Notes: generated by a model not told the origin, from the letters alone. Positions 45,755 to 58,235 are shown, counted from the stretch's first letter. The stretch is 64,000 nt of DNA from Rubrivivax sp. (GCA_030653505.1 JAURZK010000135.1:1-64000), one strand, 5' to 3'. Numbers and translations: made by a program.

Positions 45755-48646
45755 ATGGACACACCCGTCGCCCTGCTGCTCACCGACCTGGTGGACAGCG
45801 CCGCGCTCACGCAGCAGCTCGGTGACGATGCCGCGGCCGCCCTCTCGGCCGCGCACGACCGCGTGGCGCGCGACCTGCTGCGCCAGTGGCGCGGGCAGGA
45901 GATCGACAAGACCGACGGCTTCCTGCTGCTCTTTGCACAGGCCGCCGACGCGCTGGGTTACGCGCTGGCCTACCACCGCGCGCTGAACGCGCTGCCCGTG
46001 CCGATGAAGGCGCGCGCCGGGCTGCACGTGGGCCAGGTGACGATCCGCGAGACACCGGCCGAAGACGTGGCGCTGGGCGCCAAGCCCTTCGAGGTCGACG
46101 GCGTCAGCAAGCCCCTGGCGGCGCGTGTGATGTCCACCGCGCTGGGCGGGCAGACGCTGCTGACCCAGCCCGCCATCGACGCCCTCGGGCCCACGCCGCA
46201 CCGCGTCGTCTCGCACGGCCACTGGCAGGTCAAGGGCCTGCCCGCGCCGTTGCAGCTCTACGAAGTGGGCGACGAGGGCGCGCCCTTCACGCCGCCGCCC
46301 GACGCCGCCAAGGTCTGGCGCGTGGTGCGCCAGGGCGACCTGTGGCTGCCGCTGCGCGAGCTGCGCCACAGCCTGCCGGCCGAGCGCGACGCCTTCGTCG
46401 GCCGCCGTGAAGCGCTGCAGGCGCTGGCGCGGCACTTCGACGAAGGTGCGCGGCTGGTGACGCTGCTGGGCATCGGCGGCTGCGGCAAGACCCGCCTGGC
46501 GACACGCTTCGGCTGGGCCTGGATGGGCGACTTCCCCGGCGGCGTGTGGTTCTGCGACCTGGCGCCGGCGCGCAGCCTGGAAGGCCTGTGCAGTGCCGTC
46601 GCGCAGGGCCTGCAGGTGCCGCTGGGGCAGGAAGACCCGGTTGTGCAGATCGGCCAGGCCATCGCGGGGCGCGGGCGCTGCCTGGTCATCGTCGACAACT
46701 TCGAGCACCTGGCGCGCTTGGCCGAGGCCACGCTGGGGCGCTGGCTCGACCGTGCCGGCGCGGCCGTCTTCCTGGCCACCACGCGCGAAGTGCTGGGCAT
46801 CCCGGGCGAAGAAACACTCGCACTGGCGCCGCTGCCCTCACGCGACGCACAAGCGCTCTTCACGCGCCGCGCCGCCGCCGCCAAGCGCGACTTCGCCCCC
46901 GGGCCCGAGGACGAGGCAGCCATCACCACGCTGGTGGCGCTGCTCGACGGCCTGCCGCTGGCCATCGAACTGGCCGCCGCGCGGGTGCGCACGCTGGCGC
47001 CGCGGGCCTTGCTGGCACGCATGAGCGAACGTTTCAAGCTGCTGAGCAGCAGCGGCGGCCGGCTCGACCGCCAGGCCACGTTGCGCGCCACCTTCGACTG
47101 GAGCTGGGGCCTGCTGCCCACTGCGGAGAAGGCCGCGCTGGCGCAGCTGTCGGTGTTCGAGGGCGGCTTCACGCTCGAATCGGCCGAGGCGGTGATCGCC
47201 CTCTCGCTGCTCGAAGACCCGCCCTGGACGCTGGACGTCGTGAACTCGCTCGTCGACAAGAGCTTCGTGCGGCCGCTCGCCGGCGACCGTTTCGACCTGC
47301 TGGTCAGCGTGCAGGCCTACGCCGAAGAGCACCTGCTCACCGAGGGACGCTACACCGGCAGCGGGCCGGCGGCACTGGCCGCGGCGCAGGCCCGTCATGG
47401 TGCGTGGTTCGCGGCGCTGGGGCCGCCGCGCGTGGCGGCGGAAGGCCGCGCCGAGCTGGAGAACCTGGTCGTCGCCTGCCGTCGCGCCGTGACGCGCGGC
47501 GACACGGCGCAGGCCGTGGGCACGCTGGACGGCGCCTGGGCGGTGCTGAACCTGCGCGGGCCCTTCAAGGTGGGCGTGGACCTGGCGGCGCAGGTGTGCG
47601 AAATGCCGGGGCTGGCCGGGCGCGAGGCGGCGCATGCCCACGCGGTGTCGGGCGGGGCGCTGGAGGCATCGGGCCAGCGCCAGGCCGCCAGCCAGCATTA
47701 CGAACAGGCACTGGCCCACGCGCAGGCCGCCGGCGACACCGCCTGCGAGGCGGGTGTGACGGTACGCATGGGCGGCCTGCATGCACGGGCCGGGCAAGCC
47801 GAAGCGGCGCGCCAAGCGCATGGCCATGCGCTCGAACTCGCACGCCGACTGGGCGACGCCGCGCTTGAGTGTGCCGCGCTCAACGGCCTGGGCGGGGTGA
47901 GCTTCGAGGCCGGGCGTGTCGACGAGGCGCGTGGCCACTTTGATGCCGCGCTGGCGCTGGCGCTGCGCACGGGCGACCGACGCTGGCAAGGCAGCCTGCT
48001 GGGCAACCTGGGCAACTTGCACGCCACGCGCGGCCGCCTGGACGAAGCGCTGCAGCACAGCGAAGCCGCATTGGAGGTGATGCGCGAGATGGGCGACCGC
48101 ACACGCGAGGGCAACACGCTGTGCAACCTGGGCATGCTGCGCTTGCTGCAGGGCGACCCGGAAGGGGCAGGCGACGCGCTGGAGCAGGGCCTGGCCGTGG
48201 CGCGTGAACTCGGGCATGTGCGGCTGGAGTGCATCGTGCTGGGCAACCTGGGGCTGGTGCACGACGCCGCGCGGCGACTGGACGAGGCGTTGGCCCGCTA
48301 CGAGGCCGCGCTGGCGCTGGCGCGGCAGCTCGGCGACCAGCGCACCGAAGGCCAACTCCTTGGCCACCGGGGTTTGACGCACGCACGCCAGGGTGACGTC
48401 GGTGCGAGCCGCCACGGCTTGGCGCAGGGCCTGGCTTTGCTGGAGGCGCTGAGCGACACCGTGAGCATGGGCCTGCTGTGGTGCCAACGTGCCGAAGCAG
48501 AGGGGCTTGCCGGCGATGCCATCGCCGCTTGGCAGGCCTTGGACGAAGCCGAGTCGCTGGCCCGGGCCGGAGACGCTGGCTTGCGCTCAGAACTGGGCAC
48601 AGCGCTCGCGCGCGTTCGCGCCCAGTTGCCTCCGCGCGCAAGTTGA
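45755..48646 (+). CDS. Cyclase-like domain/NB-ARC-type NTPase/TPR protein
   Basis: Large cytoplasmic protein of 963 residues. The N-terminus (about 1-170) is a class III nucleotide cyclase-like domain with LLLTDLVDSAAL and KTDGFLLLF. The usual VNxAAR transition-state segment reads KPLAAR, lacking the Asn, so catalysis is doubtful. A STAND/NB-ARC NTPase follows with Walker A GIGGCGKTRLA near residue 239, Walker B LVIVDNFEHL and the LDGLPLAIELAAARVR segment. The C-terminal third consists of tetratricopeptide repeats. Such proteins act as ATP-dependent signal switches. The ligand and target are unknown. It is monocistronic. Confidence 0.83.
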   Translation: MDTPVALLLTDLVDSAALTQQLGDDAAAALSAAHDRVARDLLRQWRGQEIDKTDGFLLLFAQAADALGYALAYHRALNALPVPMKARAGLHVGQVTIRETPAEDVALGAKPFEVDGVSKPLAARVMSTALGGQTLLTQPAIDALGPTPHRVVSHGHWQVKGLPAPLQLYEVGDEGAPFTPPPDAAKVWRVVRQGDLWLPLRELRHSLPAERDAFVGRREALQALARHFDEGARLVTLLGIGGCGKTRLATRFGWAWMGDFPGGVWFCDLAPARSLEGLCSAVAQGLQVPLGQEDPVVQIGQAIAGRGRCLVIVDNFEHLARLAEATLGRWLDRAGAAVFLATTREVLGIPGEETLALAPLPSRDAQALFTRRAAAAKRDFAPGPEDEAAITTLVALLDGLPLAIELAAARVRTLAPRALLARMSERFKLLSSSGGRLDRQATLRATFDWSWGLLPTAEKAALAQLSVFEGGFTLESAEAVIALSLLEDPPWTLDVVNSLVDKSFVRPLAGDRFDLLVSVQAYAEEHLLTEGRYTGSGPAALAAAQARHGAWFAALGPPRVAAEGRAELENLVVACRRAVTRGDTAQAVGTLDGAWAVLNLRGPFKVGVDLAAQVCEMPGLAGREAAHAHAVSGGALEASGQRQAASQHYEQALAHAQAAGDTACEAGVTVRMGGLHARAGQAEAARQAHGHALELARRLGDAALECAALNGLGGVSFEAGRVDEARGHFDAALALALRTGDRRWQGSLLGNLGNLHATRGRLDEALQHSEAALEVMREMGDRTREGNTLCNLGMLRLLQGDPEGAGDALEQGLAVARELGHVRLECIVLGNLGLVHDAARRLDEALARYEAALALARQLGDQRTEGQLLGHRGLTHARQGDVGASRHGLAQGLALLEALSDTVSMGLLWCQRAEAEGLAGDAIAAWQALDEAESLARAGDAGLRSELGTALARVRAQLPPRAS

Positions 48647-48679
48647 AGCGCGTCGGCGGGGTTGCCGCGCAGCCCGGCT

Positions 48680-49081
48680 TCAGTCGTTCATGATGAAGAT
48701 GTTCGGCTGCGGCATCTCCAGCATCGCCTGCCCGTCGCTCAGCCGGATGCGGTAGGGCAGCTGCCCGCTGGGCGCCTGGGCGCTCTTCGTGCAGCGTACG
48801 CCCAGCCCGTAGTTGTAGGTGGCGCAGCTGAAAAAGCCCTGCGCATCGCCGAAGTCGATGCTGCCGCTGGTGAAGCGGTAACCTTCGGTGCCCAGTTGCC
48901 AGGCGAAGGTCGCCGTGCCCGAACCCGTACGCACACTGGCCTGCGAGACGCGGATGGCACCGTCGACCACCGTCACGTCGATGGGCGGCGCGGGCAGGCC
49001 CCGCGACAGCGTCTGTGCCTGCGTACCGCCCGCCAGCAAGGCCATGGCCAGCACCAGTGCGGCGCCTCGAAGTTCATTCAT
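48680..49081 (-). CDS. Secreted protein of unknown function
   Basis: Not recognised. The 133-residue product has a signal peptide (LVLAMALLAGGTQAQ) and a mature domain with two cysteines that could form a disulfide (FSCATYNYG and VRCTKS). GGAGGGGAAG immediately precedes ATG 49081, which fixes the start. It is divergent from the uracil-catabolism cluster across about 150 bases and convergent with the TPR protein. Confidence 0.7.
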   Translation of the reverse strand: MNELRGAALVLAMALLAGGTQAQTLSRGLPAPPIDVTVVDGAIRVSQASVRTGSGTATFAWQLGTEGYRFTSGSIDFGDAQGFFSCATYNYGLGVRCTKSAQAPSGQLPYRIRLSDGQAMLEMPQPNIFIMND

Positions 49082-49229
49082 GCTTCCCCTCCGATCCCCG
49101 TGATGTAACGGCCTGCTCGCCGTCGGCCGCATTCTCGCGCCGGTCTGCTACCGCACAAGCGAAATTTCACGGCGACGCGCCGCCGCCGCGGGTAGCGTAT
49201 CTTCCGCACCTTCCGCCCCGCGCGTCGCC

Positions 49230-50469
<1,240 letters not shown>

Positions 50470-50483
<14 letters not shown>

Positions 50484-51780
50484 AGAACGCAAGGCCCTGC
50501 TGAAACTGGCCCCCGACAAGCGCCACCCGCTGGCGCTGCTGCGCGACCCCGGCACCGTGCGCGTGCGCTGCGCAGCCATCCTGCGTGCGGCGGACGACAA
50601 CGTCAGCGAGTACTTCACCATCGACCGCCACCAGTTGCCTGCGGTGGCCGCGCGCGTGGTGGCGCTGACGCTCAAGCGCTACCCCGACCTGAACATCCCG
50701 TACCACAGCCGCTGGCGCCACTTCGAGGCCGGCGGTCTCGACCGCAAGCCGGCGCTCGATGCGCTGCTGCAAGGCCGGAGCACCGCCGACGCGGCACGCG
50801 CACGTTTCGACCTCACGGTGGTGAGTGTGCTGCTCGATGCCGGTGCCGGGCCCGCGTGGCGCTACACCGAGCCCGGCACCGATCTCGTGCTGCAGCGCTC
50901 CGAAGGCCTGGGTGTCGCCACCTGGCACGGCTTCCTGAACGGCGTGTTCTCGGCCACGCCTGACGACCCGCTGCGCGTCGACGCCGCGACGCTGGAACGT
51001 ATCGACGCCGATGTGCTGCGCGCGCTGTTCCAGAGCAGCGCGGCCAACCCGGTGGTCGGCCTCGAAGGCCGCGCCGGGCTGCTGGTGCGCCTGGGTGCAG
51101 CGCTGCGCGAGGAAGCCGCCCGTGCCGGCGGACCGGCGCGCCCCGGCCTGCTCTACGACCGCCTGGTCCAGGATGCGACAGGCGGCGGCGCACGCACGGA
51201 GGTTTCCGCCGCGGCCGTGCTGGGCGAGGTGCTGCGTGTGCTGGGCCCCATCTGGACCGCGGGCAGCCGCGTGCAGGGCCTGCCCGCCGGCGACGTCTGG
51301 CCGCACCGCTGGGCCGGCGACCTCACCGGCGATGGCGCCTCGGCGGGCCGGGACCCGACCACCGGCGGCTACGTGCCCTTCCACAAGCTCAGCCAGTGGC
51401 TGAGCTATTCGCTGCTGGAGCCGCTGCAATGGGCCGGCGTGCGGGTCACCGGCCTGGACGCGCTGACCGGCCTGCCCGAATACCGCAACGGCGGCCTGCT
51501 CATCGACGGCGGCGTCATCGTGCCCCGCGACGCCAGGGCGCTCACGCGCACCTGGAAACCGCAGGACGACTTCATCGTCGAGTGGCGCGCGCTCACCGTC
51601 GCGCTGCTCGACGAGCTGGCCGCAATCGTGCGCGCGCAGCTCGGCAAGTCCGCAGAGGAACTGCCACTGGCCTGCATCCTGGAAGGCGGCACCTGGGCCG
51701 CCGGCCGCGAGATCGCGCTCGAGCTGCGCAGCGACGGCGCGCCGCCGCTGAAGATCGACAGCGACGGCACCCTCTTCTAG
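50470..51780 (+). CDS. DUF1688 protein, Urc4 family
   Basis: Product of 436 residues beginning RLSEERKALLKL, with HSRWRHFEAGGLDR, NPVVGLEGRAGLL, PFHKLSQWLSYSLLEPL and GLPEYRNGGLLID. These are typical of the DUF1688/Urc4 family required for uracil catabolism. Biochemical activity is not established. The GTG start at 50470 lies inside the urc1-like gene, 14 bases overlapping, indicating translational coupling. It lies between the cyclohydrolase-like and the phosphoribosyltransferase genes. Confidence 0.88.
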
Positions 51781-51804
51781 CCCTCACCCGCACGAAACCC
51801 GACG

Positions 51805-52443
<639 letters not shown>

Positions 52444-52462
52444 GGCCCCCAAGCTCGCTGGC

Positions 52463-52561
52463 GCTCGCTACCCCCCGAGGGGGGCGAGCCGGACGAGAAA
52501 CAGTCCCTGCGGACGGCTTCTCGCCTGCGAGCGCCTGCAGCGTCCTCGCTGCAGGCCGTCC
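52463..52561. terminator. Nested hairpins between convergent upp and ybeY
   Basis: Two strong structures lie in the 160-base gap. The first is GCTCG 52463-52467 with CGAGC 52485-52489, enclosing CCCCCC-GA-GGGGGG. The second has GGACGGC 52511-52517 pairing with GCCGTCC 52555-52561 around an inner ten-base perfect stem (52533-52542 with 52547-52556, loop TCCT). In the second structure the two stems share bases 52555-52556, so they would be partly alternative. Likely a bidirectional terminator or a dispersed intergenic repeat; similar CCCCCCGAGGGGGG elements are, from memory, common in Comamonadaceae-like genomes. Confidence 0.65.
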
Positions 52562-52603
52562 GCCAACGGCCCGGCGAAGCCGGTTCCGTGGCGGGAAGCT
52601 TGA

Positions 52604-53089
52604 TCAGGTACCTCGGCGCGAGTAGGGGTCGGCGACGCCCAGGCCGGCCAGCACTGCCGTCTCTCGCGCTTCCATCGCCGCCGCCTCGGCCTCTGGCACC
52701 CCGTCGTGTTCGTAGCCCTGCGCGTGCAGCGTGCCGTGCACCAGCAGGTGCGCGTAGTGGGATTCGAGCGCGATGCCCTGTTCGCGCGCCTCGGCTTCCA
52801 CCACCGGCGCGCAGATCACCAGGTCGGCCACGACCACCGGCTCGTGGGCGTAGTCGAAGGTCAGCACGTTGGTGGCGTAGTCCTTGCCGCGGTAGTCGCG
52901 GTTGAGCGCGCGACCTTCGTCGGCGCCGACGATGCGCACCGTGATCTCGCCCGGCGCCTGCAGCGCCGCGCGCACCCAGCGCGCGACGCGGTGGCGCGGC
53001 AGCCGGGCGCGGTGGCGCGCGTCGGCGAACTGCAGCGACAGCTGCAGGGCAGGCCGCGTCGCCCGTGCGGCCGGTGGCCCGGCCTTCAC
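52604..53089 (-). CDS. ybeY: Endoribonuclease/rRNA maturation factor YbeY
   Basis: Metalloprotein of 161 residues with the signature [12 protein letters not shown] (three zinc-binding histidines) and the conserved [16 protein letters not shown] segment. It takes part in 16S rRNA 3' end maturation and ribosome quality control. The GTG start at 53089 overlaps the phoH stop as GTGA, giving tight coupling. A longer frame upstream only overlaps phoH and is not used. Confidence 0.92.
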   Translation of the reverse strand: MKAGPPAARATRPALQLSLQFADARHRARLPRHRVARWVRAALQAPGEITVRIVGADEGRALNRDYRGKDYATNVLTFDYAHEPVVVADLVICAPVVEAEAREQGIALESHYAHLLVHGTLHAQGYEHDGVPEAEAAAMEARETAVLAGLGVADPYSRRGT

Positions 53090-54093
53090 CGCTCGTCCTC
53101 GCCGGCGCGGTGGCGTTCGTAGGCCTCGACGATGCGCGCCACCAGCGGGTGGCGCACGACGTCGGCGGCGGTGAACTCGGTGACGGCCAGGCCTTCGACA
53201 CCACGCAGCACGCGGTGGGCGTCGACGAGGCCGCTGGCCGTGTGCTTGGGCAGGTCGATCTGGCTCACGTCGCCCGTCACCACGCACTTGCTGCCGAAGC
53301 CGATGCGCGTGAGGAACATCTTCATCTGCTCGCGTGTGCTGTTCTGTGCTTCGTCGAGGATGATGAAGGCGTGGTTGAGCGTGCGCCCGCGCATGAAGGC
53401 CAGCGGCGCGATCTCGATCTGTTGCTTCTCGATCGCTTTCACGACACGGTCGAAACCCATCAGGTCGTACAGCGCGTCGTACAGCGGGCGCAGGTAGGGG
53501 TCGACCTTCTGCGCCAGGTCGCCGGGCAGGAAGCCCAGGCGTTCACCGGCTTCCACCGCAGGGCGCGTGAGCACGATGCGCTGCACACCATGGCGTTCCA
53601 GCGCATCGACCGCGCAGGCCACCGCCAGGAAGGTCTTGCCGGTACCCGCCGGACCGATGCCGAAGGTGATGTCGTGGGCCAGGATCTGCTGCAGGTACTG
53701 CACCTGGTTGGGCGTGCGGCCGCGCAGGTCGGCATGTCGCGTGTGCAGCACGACGTCGCCGTCGCCGTCGGGCCCGCCGTTGACCGTCGGCGCCTGCGGC
53801 GCGCCTGGCACCGTGGCGGCGTACTTCAGCAGCGCCAGCTGCAGCGCACGTTCGCCGATGGGCTGGGCCGCGCTCAGGTACAGCGCGTCGAGCAGGCGCA
53901 CCGCGCGCTCGACGCCGTCGCGCGGGCCCTCGATGCGGAAGCTGGCATCGCGCCGCGCCAGCGTCACGCCCAGGGCGCCCTCGATGCTGCGCATGTGGGC
54001 GTCGAGCGGCCCGCACAGGTGGGCCAGGCGGCGGTTGTCGGCGTTGTCGAAGGCGTGGCGGCGGATCAAGGCGAGGGCCGGAGGGCGCGGCAT
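53086..54093 (-). CDS. PhoH family ATPase (PhoL/YbeZ-like)
   Basis: Predicted nucleic-acid-associated NTPase of 335 residues. An N-terminal KH-like region is followed by the PhoH core with Walker [12 protein letters not shown] near residue 145, [14 protein letters not shown], and Walker [22 protein letters not shown]. It is the standard partner of YbeY in rRNA processing. ATG 54093 is used; ATG 54111, six codons upstream, is equally possible as neither has a clear ribosome binding site. The stop overlaps the ybeY start. It is divergent from the 7TM kinase gene. Confidence 0.92.
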   Translation of the reverse strand: MPRPPALALIRRHAFDNADNRRLAHLCGPLDAHMRSIEGALGVTLARRDASFRIEGPRDGVERAVRLLDALYLSAAQPIGERALQLALLKYAATVPGAPQAPTVNGGPDGDGDVVLHTRHADLRGRTPNQVQYLQQILAHDITFGIGPAGTGKTFLAVACAVDALERHGVQRIVLTRPAVEAGERLGFLPGDLAQKVDPYLRPLYDALYDLMGFDRVVKAIEKQQIEIAPLAFMRGRTLNHAFIILDEAQNSTREQMKMFLTRIGFGSKCVVTGDVSQIDLPKHTASGLVDAHRVLRGVEGLAVTEFTAADVVRHPLVARIVEAYERHRAGEDER

Positions 54094-54147
54094 TTGCGCA
54101 CGGGTGCCCATTGTCGCAGCGCGGGCCGCACCGGGCCGACATGCACA

Positions 54148-56064
54148 ATGCCCCGCGCCATGGCCACTGCACCAGACCACCCACCGAAGTTCGCGGCGCG
54201 TGCTGCGCCGTGGCGTGCCGCAGTGGTGCTGCTGCTGGGCCTGCTGTGGGCCCTGGCGCATCCACAGGCGCAGGCACAGACGCTGACCCTGGACACCGCG
54301 CTGCGCGCCTACGGCGCCGGCCCGGCCTTCCCCACCGCGGCGCCGGCGCAGCTGGTGGCGCTGCCCGACGAGTGGGACCGTACGCGTCCCGGCCAGCGCG
54401 GCCCGCTGTGGTACCGCGTCGCGCTGCCGCCGCTGCCCGACGACGACGCCGGCGACGAGTTGCACGCGCTGTTCATCGAACATGTCTGCAGCAACCTGGA
54501 GATCTACCTCAACGGCGACAAGCTGCACAGCGGCGGCCGCATGAACGCGCCCTACACGCACAACTGCAATCACCCGCAGCTGGTGACCCTGCCCGCCGCG
54601 CTGCTGCGCAGCGACGGCAACGTGCTCGACATCCGGCTCGTCGGCCACCCGCTGGCCGAGGTGGGCTCGCGCCAGCGCGCCGGCGCGATCTCGGCACTGG
54701 TGGTCGGCCCGCAGTCCGAACTGGCCGTGCGCCATGCCCGGCTGACCGCGCTGCAGGTGTGGGCACCGCAGGCGGTGAGTGCGACGCTGCTGCTGATGGG
54801 CGGCTTCATGTTCGTGCTGGGATTCCTGAACCGGCGCGAGAGCCACCTGGCCTACTTCGGCGCGCTGTGCGTGGGCTGGGCGCTGGTGGGCAGCAGGCTG
54901 TGGCTGCGCGGCATGCCACTGGGCCATTCCGAGACCGAGTTCCTGGTCTGCGCGATGCTGGGCTTCACCACCTGGGCGGCGGTGCAGTTCCTGCTGCGCT
55001 ACGCGGGCGTCCGCCACCCCGTGGCCGACATCGGCCTGCCCGTGCAATGTGCGCTGCTGTCGGTGTCGCTGGTGCTGGCCGGGCCGCAGCGACTGCACGC
55101 GGTGGCCAGCGTCTGGTACGTGCTGCTGGCGGGCCAGGTGCTGGCCGCTTCGGTGTGGCACCTGCACCACCAGCACCAGGGTCGCACCTGGCGGCCGATG
55201 GCCGGCCTGCTGGGCGCGGTGACGCTGGCCGGCGTCATCGAGTTCGCCGCGCAGTGGACGGGTGAGCTGCCTTCGCGGCTGACGCTGGCTTCGCACGTGG
55301 CGCAGCTGCTGGTGCCCGTGATCTTCGTGCTGGTGGGGCTGCGCCTGGTGCAGCAGCACGGGCGCGCGCTGAAGCATGCCGAGCAGGACAAGGCCATGCT
55401 GGAGCAGCGCGTGCTCGAGGCCACTGTGGAAATCGAGCACAACTTCCGCCAGATGGCCGAGCTGCGTGTCGAGCAGGTCACCGAACGTGAACGCAAGCGC
55501 ATCGCCGCCGACCTGCACGACGACCTGGGCGCCAAGCTGCTGACCATCGTGCACACCAGCGACAGCGAACGCATCAGCACGCTGGCACGCGAGGCCCTGG
55601 AGGAGATGCGCCTGAGCGTGCGCGGCCTCACCGGCCGGCCGGTGCGCCTGGCCGACGCCCTGGGCGACTGGCGCGCCGAGGTCGTCTCGCGCCTGGGCCA
55701 GGCCGGCATCGAAGGCGAGTGGAACGCCCCCGAGGACCTGCCGCAGACGCTGAGCGCGCGGGCTTACGTGCAAACGACACGCATCCTGCGCGAGGCCACC
55801 AGCAACATCATCAAACACAGCGGCGCCACGCAGTGCACGGTGCACGCCGGCATCACCGACAACGATTTCCAGTTCGTCGTGCAGGACAACGGCGACGGCA
55901 TCGCCAGCGAGATCGACGGCCGCCTCGACCGCGGCCACGGCCTGGCCAGCATGAAACACCGCGCCAAGCAGTTGCAGGGACAGTGCCTGGTGGAGAGCAC
56001 ACCCGGCCATGGAACCGTGATACGGCTCACGGTTCCGCTCGATCGCGCGACCGAGCCCTCATGA
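54148..56064 (+). CDS. 7TMR-DISM-type sensor histidine kinase
   Basis: Product of 638 residues. A signal/anchor helix (about 22-42) is followed by a periplasmic beta-rich domain (about 45-205) containing [17 protein letters not shown]. Seven hydrophobic helices (about 210-405), as in 7TMR-DISM receptors, come next, then a coiled-coil. The HisKA_3 domain has His457 in AADLHDDLG, and the HATPase domain has [12 protein letters not shown] and DNGDGI. A NarL-type regulator gene follows 52 bases later, forming a two-component pair. ATG 54160 is an alternative start. The periplasmic ligand, perhaps a carbohydrate judging by the fold, is unknown. Confidence 0.87.
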   Translation: MPRAMATAPDHPPKFAARAAPWRAAVVLLLGLLWALAHPQAQAQTLTLDTALRAYGAGPAFPTAAPAQLVALPDEWDRTRPGQRGPLWYRVALPPLPDDDAGDELHALFIEHVCSNLEIYLNGDKLHSGGRMNAPYTHNCNHPQLVTLPAALLRSDGNVLDIRLVGHPLAEVGSRQRAGAISALVVGPQSELAVRHARLTALQVWAPQAVSATLLLMGGFMFVLGFLNRRESHLAYFGALCVGWALVGSRLWLRGMPLGHSETEFLVCAMLGFTTWAAVQFLLRYAGVRHPVADIGLPVQCALLSVSLVLAGPQRLHAVASVWYVLLAGQVLAASVWHLHHQHQGRTWRPMAGLLGAVTLAGVIEFAAQWTGELPSRLTLASHVAQLLVPVIFVLVGLRLVQQHGRALKHAEQDKAMLEQRVLEATVEIEHNFRQMAELRVEQVTERERKRIAADLHDDLGAKLLTIVHTSDSERISTLAREALEEMRLSVRGLTGRPVRLADALGDWRAEVVSRLGQAGIEGEWNAPEDLPQTLSARAYVQTTRILREATSNIIKHSGATQCTVHAGITDNDFQFVVQDNGDGIASEIDGRLDRGHGLASMKHRAKQLQGQCLVESTPGHGTVIRLTVPLDRATEPS

Positions 56065-56116
56065 TGCGGCGCAGCACGGCCGATAACATCGAATCGCCCC
56101 CTCTGCGCAGAACCCC

Positions 56117-56767
56117 ATGAAGACGATATTGCTGCTGGAAGACCTGCCCGAGATCCGGGCCTGGATGCGCAAGCTCGTGCTTCAGGTCTTTCCGGGCGCG
56201 ACGATCTCCGAAAGTGCCCGCGTGCACGACGCCATCGAGCTCGTCAGCGCGGTGAAGTTCGACCTCGCGCTGATCGACCTGGGCCTGCCGGATGGCAGCG
56301 GCGTCGACGTGGTGACCAAGCTGCGCGACCTGCAGCCCGAGGCGCAGAGCGTGGTGGTGACCATCCACGACGACGACGAACACCTCTTTCCGGCACTGCA
56401 GGCCGGCGCCTTCGGCTACATCCTGAAGGAGCAGGCGCGCGAGCTCATCAGCGAGCAGCTGCACCGCATCAGCCAGGGCGAGCCGCCGCTGTCGCCTTCG
56501 ATCGCGCGCCGCGTGATGGCCTACTTCAGCGCCAAGGCCAAGCCGGCGTCGAATGCCAACGCCATTCCCGCCGTCAACCTCACCGACCGCGAGAGCGAGG
56601 TGCTGCTGCGCGTGGCCAAGGGCTACACGCTGCCCGAGATCGGCGTGCAACTGGGCCTGAGCCGGCACACGATTGCCGACTACGTCAAGCAGATCTACCG
56701 CAAGCTCAACGTGAGCTCGCGCGCCGAGGCAGCGCTGGAAGCACAGCGCCTGGGCCTGTTCCGCTGA
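56117..56767 (+). CDS. LuxR/NarL-family response regulator
   Basis: Product of 216 residues. The receiver domain has phosphoacceptor D54 (ALIDLGLPDG) and the YILKEQ switch. The C-terminal LuxR helix-turn-helix reads LTDRESEVLLRVAKGYT and GLSRHTIADYVKQIYRKLNV. It is the partner of the 7TMR kinase immediately upstream. Output genes are unknown; autoregulation or the adjacent cysB-like gene are candidates. Confidence 0.92.
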   Translation: MKTILLLEDLPEIRAWMRKLVLQVFPGATISESARVHDAIELVSAVKFDLALIDLGLPDGSGVDVVTKLRDLQPEAQSVVVTIHDDDEHLFPALQAGAFGYILKEQARELISEQLHRISQGEPPLSPSIARRVMAYFSAKAKPASNANAIPAVNLTDRESEVLLRVAKGYTLPEIGVQLGLSRHTIADYVKQIYRKLNVSSRAEAALEAQRLGLFR

Positions 56768-56876
56768 CGGCATCTCTGCCGCGTCGGGGCTGGCCACTGC
56801 CGCCCCGGCCGCGGTGGGCCGGCCGACCATAATCCGGCTTCCGCACCAGCAGGGCATCGCCGCCCTTCGCACAGCC

Positions 56877-57833
56877 GTGAACTTCCAGCAATTGCGTTCG
56901 GTGCGCGAAGCCGTGCGCCAGGGCTTCAACCTCACGGTGGTGGCCGAGGTGTTGCACACCTCGCAGCCTGGTGTCAGCCGCCAGATCCGCGAGCTCGAGG
57001 ACGAACTCGGCATCGTGCTCTTCGAGCGCGCAGGCAAGCGCCTGACCGGCCTGACCCCGCCCGGCGCGACGGTGCTGCCCATCGTCGAGCGCCTGCTGCA
57101 GGAAGCCGACAACCTGAAGCGCGCCGGCGACGAGTTCGCGTCGCAGGACCGCGGTACGCTGACCATCGCGGCCACGCACTCGCAGGCGCGCTATGCGCTG
57201 CCGCTGGCGGTGCGCGACTTCAGCGCCGCCCACCCGCAGGTCGCGCTGCACCTGCAGCAGGGCTCGCCCCGGCAGGTGGCCGAGATGCTGCTGGACGGCA
57301 CGGCGGACATCGGCGTGGCCACCGAGGCGCTGGCCAGCTACCCGGACCTCGTGGCCCTGCCCTGCTACCAGTGGACCCACGTCGTCGTCGTGCCACACGC
57401 CCACCCGCTGGCAGAAGATCACCGCTGCGGCGTGCCGCTGACGCTGGCGCGGCTGGCGCAGTTCCCGGTCATCACCTACGAGCCGGGCTACACCGGCCGC
57501 GGCCACATCGACGAGGCCTTCCGGCGCCAGGGCCTGGTCTTCGAGCTGATGCTCTCGGCGATGGACGCCGACGTCATCAAGACCTATGTCGAGCTCGGCA
57601 TGGGCGTGGGCATCATCGCCGCGATTGCCTTCGACGAGCAGCGCGACACCAACCTGCACGCCATCGATGCGCGCCATCTCTTCGCCAGCAACATGACCCG
57701 CCTGGCGCTGCGCCGCGGCGCCTTCCTGCGCGGCTACGTCTTCGAGTTCATCCGCAGCTTCGCCTCGCCGCTGACGCGCGAGGTGGTCGAACGCGCGATG
57801 GCCGCCGAGCCCGGCACGGCCTTCGACATCTAG
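56877..57833 (+). CDS. CysB-family LysR-type regulator
   Basis: Transcription factor of 318 residues with N-terminal NFQQLRSVREAVRQGFNLT and helix-turn-helix LHTSQPGVSRQIRELEDELG, typical of CysB/Cbl. The effector domain follows with TTIAATHSQARY-like spacing (here TIAATHSQARYALP) and GRGHIDEAF. CysB-type proteins control sulfate assimilation and use of organosulfur compounds in response to acetylserine. The GTG start at 56877 gives the standard N-terminus; the longer frame from 56814 is not conserved. No sulfur genes are adjacent. Confidence 0.9.
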   Translation: MNFQQLRSVREAVRQGFNLTVVAEVLHTSQPGVSRQIRELEDELGIVLFERAGKRLTGLTPPGATVLPIVERLLQEADNLKRAGDEFASQDRGTLTIAATHSQARYALPLAVRDFSAAHPQVALHLQQGSPRQVAEMLLDGTADIGVATEALASYPDLVALPCYQWTHVVVVPHAHPLAEDHRCGVPLTLARLAQFPVITYEPGYTGRGHIDEAFRRQGLVFELMLSAMDADVIKTYVELGMGVGIIAAIAFDEQRDTNLHAIDARHLFASNMTRLALRRGAFLRGYVFEFIRSFASPLTREVVERAMAAEPGTAFDI

Positions 57834-57851
57834 GCCGAGCCGGGCCCGCCC

Positions 57852-58235
57852 GTGAAGACGCCCGCAGCAGCCGCGCCAACGACACCCGGGCTGCACGTGG
57901 CCTGCCTGTGCGCCGCCTGGTGCCGGCTGTGCGACGACTACATGACTGCCTTCGAACGTGTCACGTTGGCCCTGCGGTCGCAGCACCCCGGTCTGCAGAC
58001 GCACTGGATCGACATCGAGGACGAGGCCGAGCTGCTGGGCGAATTCGACGTCGAGACCTTCCCGACCTTGGTCGTCGTGGTGGGCGATGAGCTGCGCTTC
58101 GCCGGCCCCCTGGCGCCGCAGCCCGAGACGCTGCAACGTGTGCTGGCCACCGTGCTGGCCACGCCGCAGCCCGGCCCGCCAGCGCCGCCCGAGGTATTGG
58201 CTTTCGCCCGGCGGCTGCGCCTGCGCGTGGCCTGA
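57852..58235 (+). CDS. Thioredoxin-like protein
   Basis: Small cytoplasmic protein of 127 residues with a thioredoxin fold. It has AAWCRLCDDY with the CxxC at C24 and C27, the IDIEDEAELLGEFDVETFPTL region with the cis-proline, and a short C-terminal helix. The WCxxC motif suggests thiol-disulfide activity. The GTG start at 57852 is 18 bases after the cysB-like stop, so the two are probably co-transcribed. Its gene does not belong to the classical trxA group. Confidence 0.83.
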   Translation: MKTPAAAAPTTPGLHVACLCAAWCRLCDDYMTAFERVTLALRSQHPGLQTHWIDIEDEAELLGEFDVETFPTLVVVVGDELRFAGPLAPQPETLQRVLATVLATPQPGPPAPPEVLAFARRLRLRVA

